Below, in pieces: positions 52,420-62,845 of a stretch of DNA of 62,872 bases. Made by a program: the position numbers and the translations under genes. Position 1 is the stretch's first letter, and the number at the start of each line of letters is the position of its first letter. The notes beneath the pieces were generated by a model. The model did no database searches. It worked only from the letters and a program-made list of their open reading frames with translations, and was not told the origin of the DNA. The DNA is taken from positions 1-62,872 of the forward strand of contig CAZNWE010000014.1 in assembly GCA_964576715.1 (NCBI GenBank). Reading direction: 5' to 3'. The stretch comes from SLRI01 sp964576715. Its GTDB lineage: Bacteria > Pseudomonadota > Alphaproteobacteria > Geminicoccales > Geminicoccaceae.

Positions 52420-53160
52420 TCAGCGCAGCCGCCGATCGCCGGCCCGACCGGGGGGCGTGAGGCCAGCGATCTCCAGCACCAGTTTCCGGCGGATCGCCTC
52501 GACCAGATCGTCGGGATGACGGACGGTCATGACGAAGGCCAAGGGGCCGCCGATCAGCGCATCGGCGAAGTAGCGGTCGAGCGTGGCGGTGTCGCCGGTG
52601 GCCCGCGGGCTGGTGCGCAGCATGATCGCCAGGCCGTTGATGGTGATGTCCCGGGCGAGGGCGGCGGCCCGGGCTTCTGCCAGCGGCGGGCCGGCATTGT
52701 TCGGCTCGTCCCCGGCGATGTCGATGATCCGCCGGAGCCCGCTGAAGCCGTTCTCGGCGAGCATCCCGGTTGCCCGTTCGAGGGCGCCCGAGATCGAGGT
52801 GCGGATGCCGTCGAGTGGCGGGGCCGCTTCGATGGTCGCCGCCGCCGCCGCCGCCGTGGCCGCGTCTTCGACCACGGTCCAGGGCAGGATGACGCGCTGC
52901 ATGTGGGGATCGGACCACTCGAAATAGGTCACCGCGATCCGGCCGTGGAGGCCGGCCCGGATGGCGCGCAGCACCGCCGGGTGGCGCAGCGCCTCGATAT
53001 GGCCCAGCCGCTGCAGGTAGCGCTCGCCCATATCCATCGAGCTGGAGATGTCGGCGGCAAGCACCAGTTCGACATCGACCTCGAGCTCGGCCCGAACGGG
53101 TGTCGCGAGCAGCACAAGGCCGAGCGCCAGCGTCCGGATCAAGCGCTGCGGCAACGGCAT
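52420..53160 (-). CDS. DUF1194 (von Willebrand A-like) exported protein
   Basis: A 246-residue protein with a signal peptide (LIRTLALGLVLLATPVRA) and a von Willebrand A-like domain. The metal-binding D-x-S-x-S motif is in LVLAADISSSMDMGE. TYFEWSDPH, DGIRTSISGAL and IDIAGDEPNNAG are typical of DUF1194. It is probably periplasmic or secreted. Function unknown. It lies between the glgM-like gene and gatB, divergent from gatB. Confidence 0.87.
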   Translation of the reverse strand: MPLPQRLIRTLALGLVLLATPVRAELEVDVELVLAADISSSMDMGERYLQRLGHIEALRHPAVLRAIRAGLHGRIAVTYFEWSDPHMQRVILPWTVVEDAATAAAAAATIEAAPPLDGIRTSISGALERATGMLAENGFSGLRRIIDIAGDEPNNAGPPLAEARAAALARDITINGLAIMLRTSPRATGDTATLDRYFADALIGGPLAFVMTVRHPDDLVEAIRRKLVLEIAGLTPPGRAGDRRLR

Positions 53161-53301
53161 GGCGGCGTCCCGGTCGTGCTTTGCGATGGCTGAAGTCTGT
53201 GCCCGCCGGTCGGCGAGGTCAACCGATCGCCACCGGCTATGGCCAGCGGCCTGGCCGGCAGCTAGAGAGAACGCCGAGCGCGAACCTTGGGATCGACGTC
53301 C

Positions 53302-54762
<1,461 letters not shown>

Positions 54763-54782
54763 AGCGTGCTATATCACCCGAC

Positions 54783-55283
54783 ATGAGCACGAACGTCGAT
54801 GACCTCTACCGCAGTGACTACTACGCCTGGAGCCGGCGCCAGGCGGCTGAACTGCGGCGGCTCAAGGAAGAGCGTGCCAATACGCGGCTCGACCTCGAGA
54901 ACCTCGCCGAGGAGGTGGAGAGCTTGGGCCGCTCCGACCTTCGCCGGGTGAAGAGCCAGCTGCGGCGGATCATGGAGCATCTTTTGAAGCTGCAGTTCTC
55001 GCCGGCAGCAGAGCTGCGCCAGGGATGGCGCGAAACCGTCCTGGAAGCGCGCCAGGACATCGACGATTACCTCACGTCGTCGATGCGGCCGGAGATCGAG
55101 GCCGAGCTCGAGCGCGACTATGCCAAGGCCCGTGCCAAGACGGTCCTCGCGCTGGAGCGCCACGGCGAAGGCGATGCCGCAGCCGACTTACCGGTCGACC
55201 CACCCTATGTGCTCGCCGAATTGTTGGACCCGGAATGGTGGCCGCCAGTCGCTGCGGACCACTCGGCGAGCGGGTCCCGATGA
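54783..55283 (+). CDS. DUF29 family protein
   Basis: A 166-residue helical protein. VDDLYRSDYYAWSRRQAAEL at the start and DLENLAEEVESLGRSDLRRV are the family's conserved blocks. DUF29 has no established function and is common in cyanobacteria and alphaproteobacteria. The ATG at 54783 is preferred over a GTG that overlaps the gatB stop. The stop overlaps the HicB-like start (ATGA), which ties the two together. Confidence 0.87.
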   Translation: MSTNVDDLYRSDYYAWSRRQAAELRRLKEERANTRLDLENLAEEVESLGRSDLRRVKSQLRRIMEHLLKLQFSPAAELRQGWRETVLEARQDIDDYLTSSMRPEIEAELERDYAKARAKTVLALERHGEGDAAADLPVDPPYVLAELLDPEWWPPVAADHSASGSR

Positions 55284-55507
55284 TGGCCGGCCATCTCTGC
55301 GTCGCGATCGAGAAGGAAGTGGACGGTCGTTGGATCGCCGAGATCGAGGCGCTGCCGGGCGTGATGGCCTATGGCACCACGCCGGGCGAAGCTCGGGCCA
55401 AGGTAGAGGCCTTGGCCTGGCGGGTGCTCGCCGAACGTCGAAAGCCCGGTGAGCTGGTGCCCGAGATCAAAGGCATGGCAAGCGCACGCTGGTTTGAAGC
55501 ACGATGA
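55280..55507 (+). CDS. HicB-like (UPF0150) small protein
   Basis: A 75-residue protein with the HicB/UPF0150 fold pattern: DGRWIAEIEALPGVMAYGTT followed by an Ala/Glu helix. No HicA toxin gene is next to it, so it is an orphan rather than a clear toxin-antitoxin antitoxin. Its ATG overlaps the DUF29 stop. The yaiI-like gene starts ten bases after its stop. Confidence 0.75.
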   Translation: MMAGHLCVAIEKEVDGRWIAEIEALPGVMAYGTTPGEARAKVEALAWRVLAERRKPGELVPEIKGMASARWFEAR

Positions 55508-55517
55508 TTATCGACCC

Positions 55518-55970
55518 TTGACCACCCTCTATCTCGACGCCGACGGCTGTCCGGTGAAGGACGAAGCTTACCGCGTCGCCGAGCGCTACGGCCTGCAGAC
55601 CTTCGTCGTCGCCAATTCATGGTTGCGCGTGCCAGAGAGTGCGTCAATCGAGCGAGTGACGGTGGGCGATCGGCTCGACGAGGCCGACGACTGGATCGCC
55701 GAACGGGCGCGGCCCGGCGACATTGTCGTCACCAGCGACATTCCGTTGGCCGATCGGGCGATCAAGGCCGGGGCGCGGGTCGTGACCCCGGACGGCCGGG
55801 TGCTCGATGCCCGGACCATCGGCGACGTGCTGGCGACCCGAAACCTCATGACCGACCTGCGCGAGTCCGGGACCGTCAGGGGCGGCGGCCGTCCGTTCGG
55901 CAAGGCCGAGCGCTCGCGCTTCCTCGAGGCCCTCGATCGGGTGATCGTCGCCATCCGTCGCGGCCGCTGA
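55518..55970 (+). CDS. YaiI/YqxD-family (DUF188) protein
   Basis: A 150-residue PIN-like protein. TLYLDADGCPVKDEAYRVAE at the start, VVTSDIPLADRAIKAGA in the middle and GGGRPFGKAERSRFLEALD near the end are the family blocks. The aspartates suggest metal-dependent nuclease-like chemistry, but no activity is established. The start is TTG 55518; there is no strong ribosome site, which fits coupled translation from the upstream gene. Confidence 0.87.
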   Translation: MTTLYLDADGCPVKDEAYRVAERYGLQTFVVANSWLRVPESASIERVTVGDRLDEADDWIAERARPGDIVVTSDIPLADRAIKAGARVVTPDGRVLDARTIGDVLATRNLMTDLRESGTVRGGGRPFGKAERSRFLEALDRVIVAIRRGR

Positions 55971-56111
55971 AGGATTGGTAAACGCGCACGACACGCCGCT
56001 GCACCGGCGCCGACGTTATGTACAACATTTCACAGAACTGCCGTCAAATGCTGATAGCGGTGCTCTAGCTCAAAGCGGTGGTTGAGCGAATTCGCCTGGG
56101 ATGGATGGGTC

Positions 56112-56855
56112 ATGGATCAGCTGAGCGGTGCTGCGTTCGATGATTTCGTTCGTCGTGTCGGCAAGGACGCGCAGCGTCTCGGCGCCGACGTCGAGCGGTT
56201 GCTCGATCGGCTGGTCGCCGCAGTCAAGGCCGAACCGTCGTGCCCATGGGCCAGCTTTCAGCGACCCGGCGACATCGTCCTGACCCGCGGTCGCCGCCCG
56301 ATCAGCCACCTCAATGCGGCGGTCCAGTCGATCCTCGAAGGCGGTATCGCCCGGGCGACCCATGCCATGATGGTGGCGACCCCGGGCTATTACGTCGATG
56401 CCAGCGTCCGCTTCGGGGTCAGCGTCGTGCCGGCCCGGCTGTTCTGCATGGACGGCGTCGGCGAGGCACCGCAGGCGGCCGGCGCTATCGTCCCAGCCGC
56501 GGCGGCGCCGCGGCCGCTGTGGCGCCGGCGGCTGGTCGGGGCCTATCGCCACCCGGCGCTTGCCGATGCCCCCGATCGCGAGCGCGCCCTGCTGCAGGCG
56601 ATCGCCGAGCAGCTCGGCCAGCCCTACAATCTCCGCTTCATCTTCAAGCGGGTGCGCGCGGAGGCCGAGGACAAGACGGCGTTCTGCTCGGAGCTGGTCG
56701 CCCGCACCTTCGCCCGGCTCGGGCTGCCGATCGTCCCTGAGCGGCGCTATGCCCGGGTGCTGCCACACACCTTGATGCGGCACCTGAGCCGCCATGACTG
56801 GGTCGACGTGAGCGACGACTACCGCGACGGCCTGCCCCGCGCCTTCGCCGCCTGA
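56112..56855 (+). CDS. Permuted papain-like (YiiX/YaeF-type) hydrolase
   Basis: About 247 residues. The permuted NlpC/P60 arrangement is visible: the catalytic histidine in ARATHAMMVATPGYYVDA comes before the cysteine in TAFCSELVARTFARLGLP. The N-terminal FQRPGDIVLTRGRRPIS belongs to the same fold. Members act on lipids or peptides; the substrate is unknown. No clear signal peptide. I use ATG 56112; TTG 56082 would add ten residues. Confidence 0.8.
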   Translation: MDQLSGAAFDDFVRRVGKDAQRLGADVERLLDRLVAAVKAEPSCPWASFQRPGDIVLTRGRRPISHLNAAVQSILEGGIARATHAMMVATPGYYVDASVRFGVSVVPARLFCMDGVGEAPQAAGAIVPAAAAPRPLWRRRLVGAYRHPALADAPDRERALLQAIAEQLGQPYNLRFIFKRVRAEAEDKTAFCSELVARTFARLGLPIVPERRYARVLPHTLMRHLSRHDWVDVSDDYRDGLPRAFAA

Positions 56856-56865
56856 CCGGGCCGCA

Positions 56866-57171
56866 TCACCGCCGCAGTGACGCCACCAGGCGTTCCGCCG
56901 CCGCCAGGAGCGGTGCCCGCTGCGCTTCGCCGACCGGATGCCCGGCCTCGATCGAGCCGGCCAACTCGGCCAGTATGTCGGCGAAGAGATGGTAGTGCAG
57001 GTGGATGTCGACCTGCCGCTTCTCAGGCCCGCTGCGCACGAGGCGCAGCAGCACACCCGCGGCATCGGCCGCCGCCTCGAACGCCGAATGCCGGGTGAAC
57101 GAACCGAGATACGACTTGTCCGGAAAATCGATGGCGACCTCGGCCCGGTCGACGATCGGCCGCTTGCTCAT
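56866..57171 (-). CDS. Conserved hypothetical protein
   Basis: A 101-residue protein, acidic and largely helical, with IDIHLHYHL-like DIHLHYHLFADILAELAGSI in the middle. No known domain is recognised. GAGG lies nine bases before the ATG at 57171. The gene is convergent with the papain-like gene and divergent from aspartate dehydrogenase. Codon use is like its neighbours, which supports a real gene. Confidence 0.6.
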   Translation of the reverse strand: MSKRPIVDRAEVAIDFPDKSYLGSFTRHSAFEAAADAAGVLLRLVRSGPEKRQVDIHLHYHLFADILAELAGSIEAGHPVGEAQRAPLLAAAERLVASLRR

Positions 57172-57255
57172 CGGGCTTATCCTCGCGGTTGACGCGCGAT
57201 CTTGCAGCGTCTCGTCTAGGGCGCTTGTCGGGCTTGGCGCAAGGGAGACGCCGTG

Positions 57256-58065
57256 ATGACGGAACGACGCGTGGCGATCGGCGGGTTCGGTGCCATCGGC
57301 CGGGAGGTGGCGCGGGCACTCGATGCCGGCATCCCCGGCTTGTCACTGGTGGCGGTGAGCGCCCGCGACGAGGCGAAGGCGCGCCGCAATCTCGACGGGC
57401 TGACGAGCGACGTGGCGATCCTGCCTTTGGCGGACCTCGCCCCCGCCGCGGACATCGTCGTCGAGTGCGCACCGGCTGCCGTCTTTCGCGAGCTCGCCCT
57501 GCCGGTGATCGGCGCCGGCGGCGTACTCGTGCCGCTTTCCGTGGGCCAACTCCTGGTGCATGACGACCTGCTCGCGATGGCTGAGAGCAGCGGTGCCCGA
57601 ATCCTCGTGCCGACCGGAGCACTCTTGGGCCTCGATGCGGTCCGGGCTGCCGCCGAGGGGCGGATCGAGCGGGTGGCCATGGTGACCCGAAAGCCGCCCG
57701 CGGGGCTGCAAGGGGCGCCTCATCTGGTCGCCAACGGCATCGAGCTCGACGGGCTCACCGAGCCGCTTTGCGTCTTCAAGGGCACCGCCCGCGAAGGGGC
57801 CAAGGGCTTTCCGGCCAACGTCAACGTCGCCGCCGCGCTGAGCCTCGCCGGCATCGGGCCGGACCGGACGATGCTCGAGATCTGGGCCGACCCGGCGGTG
57901 AGCCGCAACATGCACGAGATCCGGGTCGAGGCCGACAGCGCCCGGTTCACGCTGGCGATCGAGAACGTGCCGTCGGCGGCCAACCCCAGGACCGGCAAGA
58001 TCACCGCCTTGAGCACCATCGCCCTCCTGCGCGGCCTGACCGCGACGCTTCGCGTCGGCTCGTAG
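57256..58065 (+). CDS. nadX: L-aspartate dehydrogenase (NadX-like)
   Basis: A 269-residue NAD(P)-dependent enzyme that converts L-aspartate to iminoaspartate, which can feed NAD synthesis. The Rossmann motif is IGGFGAIG; the catalytic histidine is probably in NMHEIRVEAD, and NPRTGKITALSTIALLR closes the protein as in the family. The ATG follows AGGGAGACGCCGTG; the GTG one codon earlier is an equal option. No nadA or nadC is nearby. A transaminase gene lies 65 bases downstream. Confidence 0.87.
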   Translation: MTERRVAIGGFGAIGREVARALDAGIPGLSLVAVSARDEAKARRNLDGLTSDVAILPLADLAPAADIVVECAPAAVFRELALPVIGAGGVLVPLSVGQLLVHDDLLAMAESSGARILVPTGALLGLDAVRAAAEGRIERVAMVTRKPPAGLQGAPHLVANGIELDGLTEPLCVFKGTAREGAKGFPANVNVAAALSLAGIGPDRTMLEIWADPAVSRNMHEIRVEADSARFTLAIENVPSAANPRTGKITALSTIALLRGLTATLRVGS

Positions 58066-58130
58066 CTGCTCGATTGACGTGACGCCGGCAGCGGTTCGAT
58101 AGTGGCCGCCGTGCCGCAAGGGAGCGTCAG

Positions 58131-59480
58131 ATGCTAACACGAGAGCTCGCCACCGACGTCGCCATTCCGAACGACTTCGAGGCGTTCTGGATGCCGTTCA
58201 CCTCGAACAAGCATTTCAAGCAGGAGCCGCGGCTGATCGCGCGGGCCAAGGACATGCACTTCACGGCCATCGACGGCCGGCAGATCCTGGATGCCACGGC
58301 CGGGCTCTGGTGCTGCAACGCGGGGCACGGGCGGCCGAAGATCGTCGAAGCCGTGCAGCGCCAGGTCGCCGATCTCGACTTCGCCCCCTCGTTCCAGTTC
58401 GCCCACCCCAAGGCCTTCGAGCTGGCCTCGCGTCTGGCGGCCCTCTTTCCGGGCGATCTCGACCACGCCTTCTTCACCAACTCGGGCTCGGAATCGGTCG
58501 ACACCGCGCTCAAGATCGCACTCGCCTACCACCGCGCCCGCGGCGAGGGTACCCGCACCCGGCTGATCGGCCGCGAGCGCGGCTATCATGGTGTGGGTTT
58601 CGGCGGCATCTCGGTCGGCGGCATGGTCAAGAACCGGATGTGGTTCGGCTCGCTCTTGACCGGCGTCGACCACCTGCCGCACACGCTCGATATCGCGAAG
58701 AACGCCTTCTCCAGGGGCCTGCCGGAGCACGGGGCCGGGCTTGCCGACGAACTCGAGCGGCTGGTGGCGCTGCACGACGCGTCGAACATCGCCGCCGTCA
58801 TCGTCGAGCCGGTGGCGGGCTCGATCGGCGTCTACCCGCCGCCACGTGGCTATCTCGAGCGCTTGCGCGCGATCACCGAAAAGCACGGCATTCTGCTCAT
58901 CTTCGACGAGGTGATCACCGCCTATGGCCGGCTCGGCAAGGGCTCGGCCGCCGAGTATTTCGGTGTTCAGCCGGATCTCGTCACCACCGCCAAGGGCCTG
59001 ACCTCGGGCGTGGTCCCAATGGGAGCGGTGATGGCGCGAAAGCACATCCACGACACCATCGTGGGATCCCAGGCCGATCCCAAGGTGATCGAGCTCTTCC
59101 ACGGCTACACCTATTCGGCCCACCCCTTGGCCTGTGCCGCGGCACTCGCCACGCTCGAGACCTACCAGGAGGAGAACCTCTTCGAGCGCGCCGGCGAGCT
59201 CGCGCCCTACTGGGAGGAGGCGCTGCACAGCTTGCGCGACGCGCCCAACGTCATCGACATTCGCAATATCGGCCTCATGGGCGCCGTCGAGATGAGCCCC
59301 TACCCCGGCAAGCCCGGCCACCGCGCCTATGACGCCATGTGCAAGGCGTTCCACGAGTTCGACATCATGATCCGCATCACCGGCGACACCATCGCCCTGT
59401 CACCGCCGCTGATCGTGACGAAAGAGCAGATCGACGAGATCATGGCGAAGGTCCGGGTCGTGATCGAGGCGGTGGCTTAG
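58131..59480 (+). CDS. Omega-amino acid:pyruvate transaminase (beta-alanine type)
   Basis: A 449-residue class III PLP aminotransferase. The N-terminal FWMPFTSNKHFKQEPRLI is a hallmark of beta-alanine:pyruvate transaminases. The PLP lysine is in LVTTAKGLTSGVVP, with FTNSGSESVDTAL and FDEVITAYGRLG. It follows AAGGGAG. It could degrade beta-alanine or related omega-amino acids. The adjacent nadX and ketopantoate-reductase remnant also concern aspartate and pantothenate precursors, which may or may not be chance. Confidence 0.9.
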   Translation: MLTRELATDVAIPNDFEAFWMPFTSNKHFKQEPRLIARAKDMHFTAIDGRQILDATAGLWCCNAGHGRPKIVEAVQRQVADLDFAPSFQFAHPKAFELASRLAALFPGDLDHAFFTNSGSESVDTALKIALAYHRARGEGTRTRLIGRERGYHGVGFGGISVGGMVKNRMWFGSLLTGVDHLPHTLDIAKNAFSRGLPEHGAGLADELERLVALHDASNIAAVIVEPVAGSIGVYPPPRGYLERLRAITEKHGILLIFDEVITAYGRLGKGSAAEYFGVQPDLVTTAKGLTSGVVPMGAVMARKHIHDTIVGSQADPKVIELFHGYTYSAHPLACAAALATLETYQEENLFERAGELAPYWEEALHSLRDAPNVIDIRNIGLMGAVEMSPYPGKPGHRAYDAMCKAFHEFDIMIRITGDTIALSPPLIVTKEQIDEIMAKVRVVIEAVA

Positions 59481-59496
59481 AGCTTATGCCAAGAAC

Positions 59497-59515
59497 GGGG
59501 AGGTAACGCCTCCCC
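59497..59515 (+). repeat. Hairpin element copy C, 3' of the transaminase gene
   Basis: GGGGAGG (59497-59503) and CCTCCCC (59509-59515) flank TAACG, followed by ACGCCAGACC. It lies 17 bases past the stop and matches the other copies near 25.5, 51.0 and 59.6 kb. No T run follows, so it is an incomplete terminator. Confidence 0.6.
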
Positions 59516-59563
59516 ACGCCAGACCATTAGCTTGTGTCTTCGCTTGGGGCAGTCGCCTGCGCC

Positions 59564-59600
59564 AAAAAAGGATGGGCGTGGGGAAGATCATCTTCCCCAC
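59564..59600 (-). terminator. Hairpin element copy D: terminator at the end of the broken reductase gene
   Basis: On the minus strand GTGGGGAAGAT and ATCTTCCCCAC form an 11-pair stem around one base (59600-59578), followed by GCCCATCC and six T (59569-59564). It mirrors copy A with paired substitutions in both arms. It overlaps the stop codon of the pseudogene on that strand. Confidence 0.75.
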
Positions 59601-59993
59601 ATCAAAGTCTTCCCTTCGATCGCCTTGACCAGCTGCACGATCGTTTCGTTGACCGGACAGCGGATGCCGTGCCGCGCGGGTTCGGGTCGGCGAAGTCGCC
59701 CAGGCAGAGGCCGGTAATGGCGGCGTTCAAGATGAACTTCTGCCAGACGTGGCCCTGGACGTTGTCGGTGGTCTCGACCGGCAGCTCGGCTTGGCGCAGG
59801 CGGTCGGTGATATGGCCGTCGAGCTCGCCGATCAGCGTCTTGCCGAGCTGGCTGTTGGCGATGCGGCCGGGGCCGGTGCGGGCCGCACTGTTCATCGTCG
59901 GGCCTGCCATCCCGCGCCTCGCACCGAGGACCTCGACCAGCGTCTCAACGTTGCCGACGCCGTGATGGATGATCACCGGCGAGAGTAGCCGCC
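59588..59993 (-). pseudogene. Remnant of ketopantoate reductase (PanE/ApbA family)
   Basis: The minus strand encodes the middle and C-terminal parts of a 2-dehydropantoate 2-reductase. HHGVGNVETLVEVLGA, TGPGRI, LIGELDGHITDRL and VWQKFILNAAITGLCLGDF lie in one frame. The typical end, GIRCPVNETIVQLVKAIEGK, continues in another frame after an internal loss near 59680. The N-terminal Rossmann half with its GxGxxG motif is absent before the opposite-strand gene at 60154. It is therefore truncated and frameshifted. Confidence 0.8.
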
Positions 59994-60153
59994 TTCCAGC
60001 GATTATCCCATGCGCTGGGAGCACCGTTCGCCCCGCGTCACTTTCTGCGCCGCAACCGTGCCGCATCGGCGCGGCACCGGCCGGACTGTACCCCTGGCCG
60101 AGAAGTGCGCTACATCCGTGCCAGCAAGAGACCGCAGAGGAGCCAGTCCCCGC

Positions 60154-61017
60154 ATGGCGCGCATCGCCTATGTCAACGGCCGTTATGTCCCGATCGACGC
60201 GCCGGCGGTGATGATCGAGGATCGCGGTTATCAGTTCGCCGATGGGGTCTACGAGGTCATCAAGTGCCGAGGCGGCGCGCCACGCGATCTCGAGCGCCAT
60301 CTCGACCGGCTCGAGCGGTCGCTGGCGAGCCTGCGCATGGCGATGCCGACCGCGCGCGGTGCTCTTCGCCTGATCGTCAAGGAAACGCTGCGCCGCAACC
60401 CGCTCGACAAGGCCATCGTCTACATCCAGGTGAGCCGCGGCACGGCCCCCCGGAACCACCTCTTCCCCAAGCCCGTGACCCGGCCGTCCCTCGTCGTCAC
60501 CGTCCGCCGCGCGCCGTTCCCCAAGCCGCACGAGCTCGAGGACGGGGTCGCCGTCGTCACCCGCCCGGACATCCGCTGGCAACGCTGCGACATCAAGTCG
60601 GTGAGCCTCCTGCCCAATGTCCTGGCCAAACAGGAAGCCGCCGAGGCCGGGGCGCGGGAAGCCTGGCTCTACGACGAGGACGGCTACGTCACCGAAGGCT
60701 CGACCGCCAATGCCTATATCGTCAGTGCCGAGGGCACCGTCGTCACCCGGTCCCGGGGCCACGAGATCCTCGGCGGCATCACCCGCGACGTGCTGTTCGA
60801 GGTGGCCGAAGCCGCCGGCATTCCCATCGAGCAACGCCCGTTCACCGTGGCGGAGGCCAAGCGTGCGCGCGAGGCCTTTCTCACCAGCACCTCAAGCCTC
60901 ATTCTGCCGGTCACGCGCATCGACGACAGCATTATCGGCAACGGCAAGCCGGGCTCGATAACGCGGCGACTGCTTGCCCGCTACCTTGCCGAGGAACGCC
61001 TCGACGGTGTCGTCTGA
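60154..61017 (+). CDS. dat: D-amino acid transaminase
   Basis: A 287-residue class IV PLP aminotransferase. VMIEDRGYQFADGVYEVIK near the N-terminus, the PLP lysine in CDIKSVSLLPNVLAK, EGSTANAYIV and LTSTSSLILPVTRID are typical of D-alanine transaminases. It supplies D-glutamate or D-alanine for the cell wall. In many alphaproteobacteria this gene lies just upstream of hfq and hflX, as here. The ATG at 60154 gives the standard start; upstream frame is non-coding. Confidence 0.92.
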   Translation: MARIAYVNGRYVPIDAPAVMIEDRGYQFADGVYEVIKCRGGAPRDLERHLDRLERSLASLRMAMPTARGALRLIVKETLRRNPLDKAIVYIQVSRGTAPRNHLFPKPVTRPSLVVTVRRAPFPKPHELEDGVAVVTRPDIRWQRCDIKSVSLLPNVLAKQEAAEAGAREAWLYDEDGYVTEGSTANAYIVSAEGTVVTRSRGHEILGGITRDVLFEVAEAAGIPIEQRPFTVAEAKRAREAFLTSTSSLILPVTRIDDSIIGNGKPGSITRRLLARYLAEERLDGVV

Positions 61018-61198
61018 CGGTCGTTTGGCGAGAAAATCGACGCATGGTATGCTTCTTGGGCTAGCCAGCGACCGGCGCCCGGCCTAACGCTTGTACGGCC
61101 TTCGTGCGATGGAAAGCTTGATTGATGCGCCTGCCAACCGACATCAGGTAGTGGCAGGGTGACACGCCAGACCATAATAAGGTAGGGAATCCCACTCG

Positions 61199-61507
61199 AT
61201 GGCGGCCGAGAAGCAACAGAACCTGCAAGACGTTTTCCTCAACCATGTCCGCAAAAACAAGATTCCGGTCACGGTATTCCTCATCAACGGGGTCAAGCTG
61301 CAGGGCGTGATCAGTTCGTTCGACAATTTCTGTCTGCTCCTGCGTCGCGACGGCCATGTGCAGCTGGTCTACAAGCATGCGGTGTCGACGGTGATGCCGT
61401 CGGCCGCCGTGCGTCTCTATGATCCTGCCGCCGACGAGAGTGCGCGCGAGGGCTATGCCAGTGCGCGGAGCGACGCCGCGAATCGCGACGCTCCCGGCCG
61501 CGACTAG
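61199..61507 (+). CDS. hfq: RNA-binding chaperone Hfq
   Basis: A 102-residue Sm-like protein that pairs small RNAs with messenger RNAs. The Sm1 motif is in QDVFLNHVRKNKIPVTVFLI and the Sm2 motif in QLVYKHAVSTVMPS. The first 75 residues are the hexamer core, and the rest is a short acidic tail. AGGG lies upstream of the ATG. hflX follows directly, the conserved pairing in proteobacteria. Confidence 0.97.
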   Translation: MAAEKQQNLQDVFLNHVRKNKIPVTVFLINGVKLQGVISSFDNFCLLLRRDGHVQLVYKHAVSTVMPSAAVRLYDPAADESAREGYASARSDAANRDAPGRD

Positions 61508-61645
61508 CCGCGGCCACCCGCTGCCGAACCCGAGGTATCGAGACCCATCAGCGACCATCCGACACCGACAGCGGCACCACGTCTGCCGACCCTCGTCGTC
61601 CACCCCTATCTCTCCGGCCGGGCGGCCCGGTCGCCGGAGATCCGC

Positions 61646-62845
61646 TTGAGCGAGGCGGTCGGCCTGGCGGCGGCCATCAATCTCGACGTGGTGAACGCGG
61701 AAACCGCGCCCTTGCGCGACCCCAGACCCTCGACGCTGTTCGCCGGCGGCAAGATCGACGAGTTGCACGGCAAGGTGGCTGCCCTCGATGTCGGCCTCGT
61801 CGTCGTCGATGGCACCCTCTCGCCCATCCAGCAGCGCAACCTGGAGAAACGGCTGGAGACGAAGGTCATCGACCGCACCGGGCTGATCCTCGAGATCTTC
61901 GGCGAGCGGGCCCGTACCCGGGAAGGCGTACTGCAGGTCGAGCTCGCCGCGCTCACCTACCAGCGCTCCCGCCTGGTCCGCTCCTGGACCCACCTCGAAC
62001 GGCAGCGCGGCGGTGCGGGCTTCATGGGGGGGCCCGGCGAACGGCAGATCGAGCTCGATCGCCGGCGGATCGACGAGCGGATCACGGCACTCAAGAAGGA
62101 GCTCGCCCAGGTCAGCCGCACCCGCGGCCTGCACCGCACCGCGCGCACCCGCGTCCCCTACCCGGTCATCGCCCTCGTCGGCTACACCAACGCCGGCAAG
62201 TCCACCCTCTTCAACCGCCTGACCGGTGCCGATGTCATGGCCCAGGACCTGCTGTTCGCCACCCTCGACCCCACCATGCGCGTGGTCAAGCTGCCGTCCG
62301 GCCGCAACGTCATCCTCTCCGACACCGTGGGCTTCATCACCGACCTGCCGACCACCCTGGTCGCTGCCTTCCGTGCCACGCTCGAAGAAGTCCTCGAAGC
62401 CGACCTATTGGTCCACGTCCGCGCCATCGACCACCCTGAGACCGAGGCCCAGAAGACGGACGTCGAGGCCGTCCTCACCGAACTCGGCGTCGACGAAACC
62501 GTCCGCCGCCGGCGGCTGATCGAAGCCTGGAACAAGATCGACGCGCTTTCCCCCGAAGCCCGTGCTGAAACCCTCGCCCGCGCCGCCGAAACCCCCGATA
62601 CGATCCCTGTCTCCGCCAAATCCGGCGAAGGCCAGGACGCCCTCCTGGCACTGATCGAGGAACGCCTCAGTGCTGACGATCAGACCATCCACCTCGACCT
62701 CGCCCACGACCAGGGTGCGCTGATCAACTGGCTCCACCAGCAAGGCCGCGTCCTCACCCGCAACGACGACGAATCCGGCGTCCACCTCGATGTCGCCCTA
62801 CCGCCGGCCGCCATGGGGCAGCTCGAGGAAAAGCTCGGCCGGTAG
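61646..62845 (+). CDS. hflX: Ribosome-associated GTPase HflX
   Basis: A GTPase that splits or rescues stalled ribosomes. Motifs are GYTNAGKST (G1), DTVGFITDLP (G3), NKID (G4) and an N-terminal helical domain with GGPGERQIELDRRRID. TTG 61646 is the first standard start codon in frame, but conserved coding sequence (TLVVHPYL, then RSPEIRLSEAVGLA) begins upstream, near 61583. Only ATC 61547 or CTG 61583 could start it. The stop is at 62845, 27 bases before the window end. Confidence 0.93.
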   Translation: MSEAVGLAAAINLDVVNAETAPLRDPRPSTLFAGGKIDELHGKVAALDVGLVVVDGTLSPIQQRNLEKRLETKVIDRTGLILEIFGERARTREGVLQVELAALTYQRSRLVRSWTHLERQRGGAGFMGGPGERQIELDRRRIDERITALKKELAQVSRTRGLHRTARTRVPYPVIALVGYTNAGKSTLFNRLTGADVMAQDLLFATLDPTMRVVKLPSGRNVILSDTVGFITDLPTTLVAAFRATLEEVLEADLLVHVRAIDHPETEAQKTDVEAVLTELGVDETVRRRRLIEAWNKIDALSPEARAETLARAAETPDTIPVSAKSGEGQDALLALIEERLSADDQTIHLDLAHDQGALINWLHQQGRVLTRNDDESGVHLDVALPPAAMGQLEEKLGR

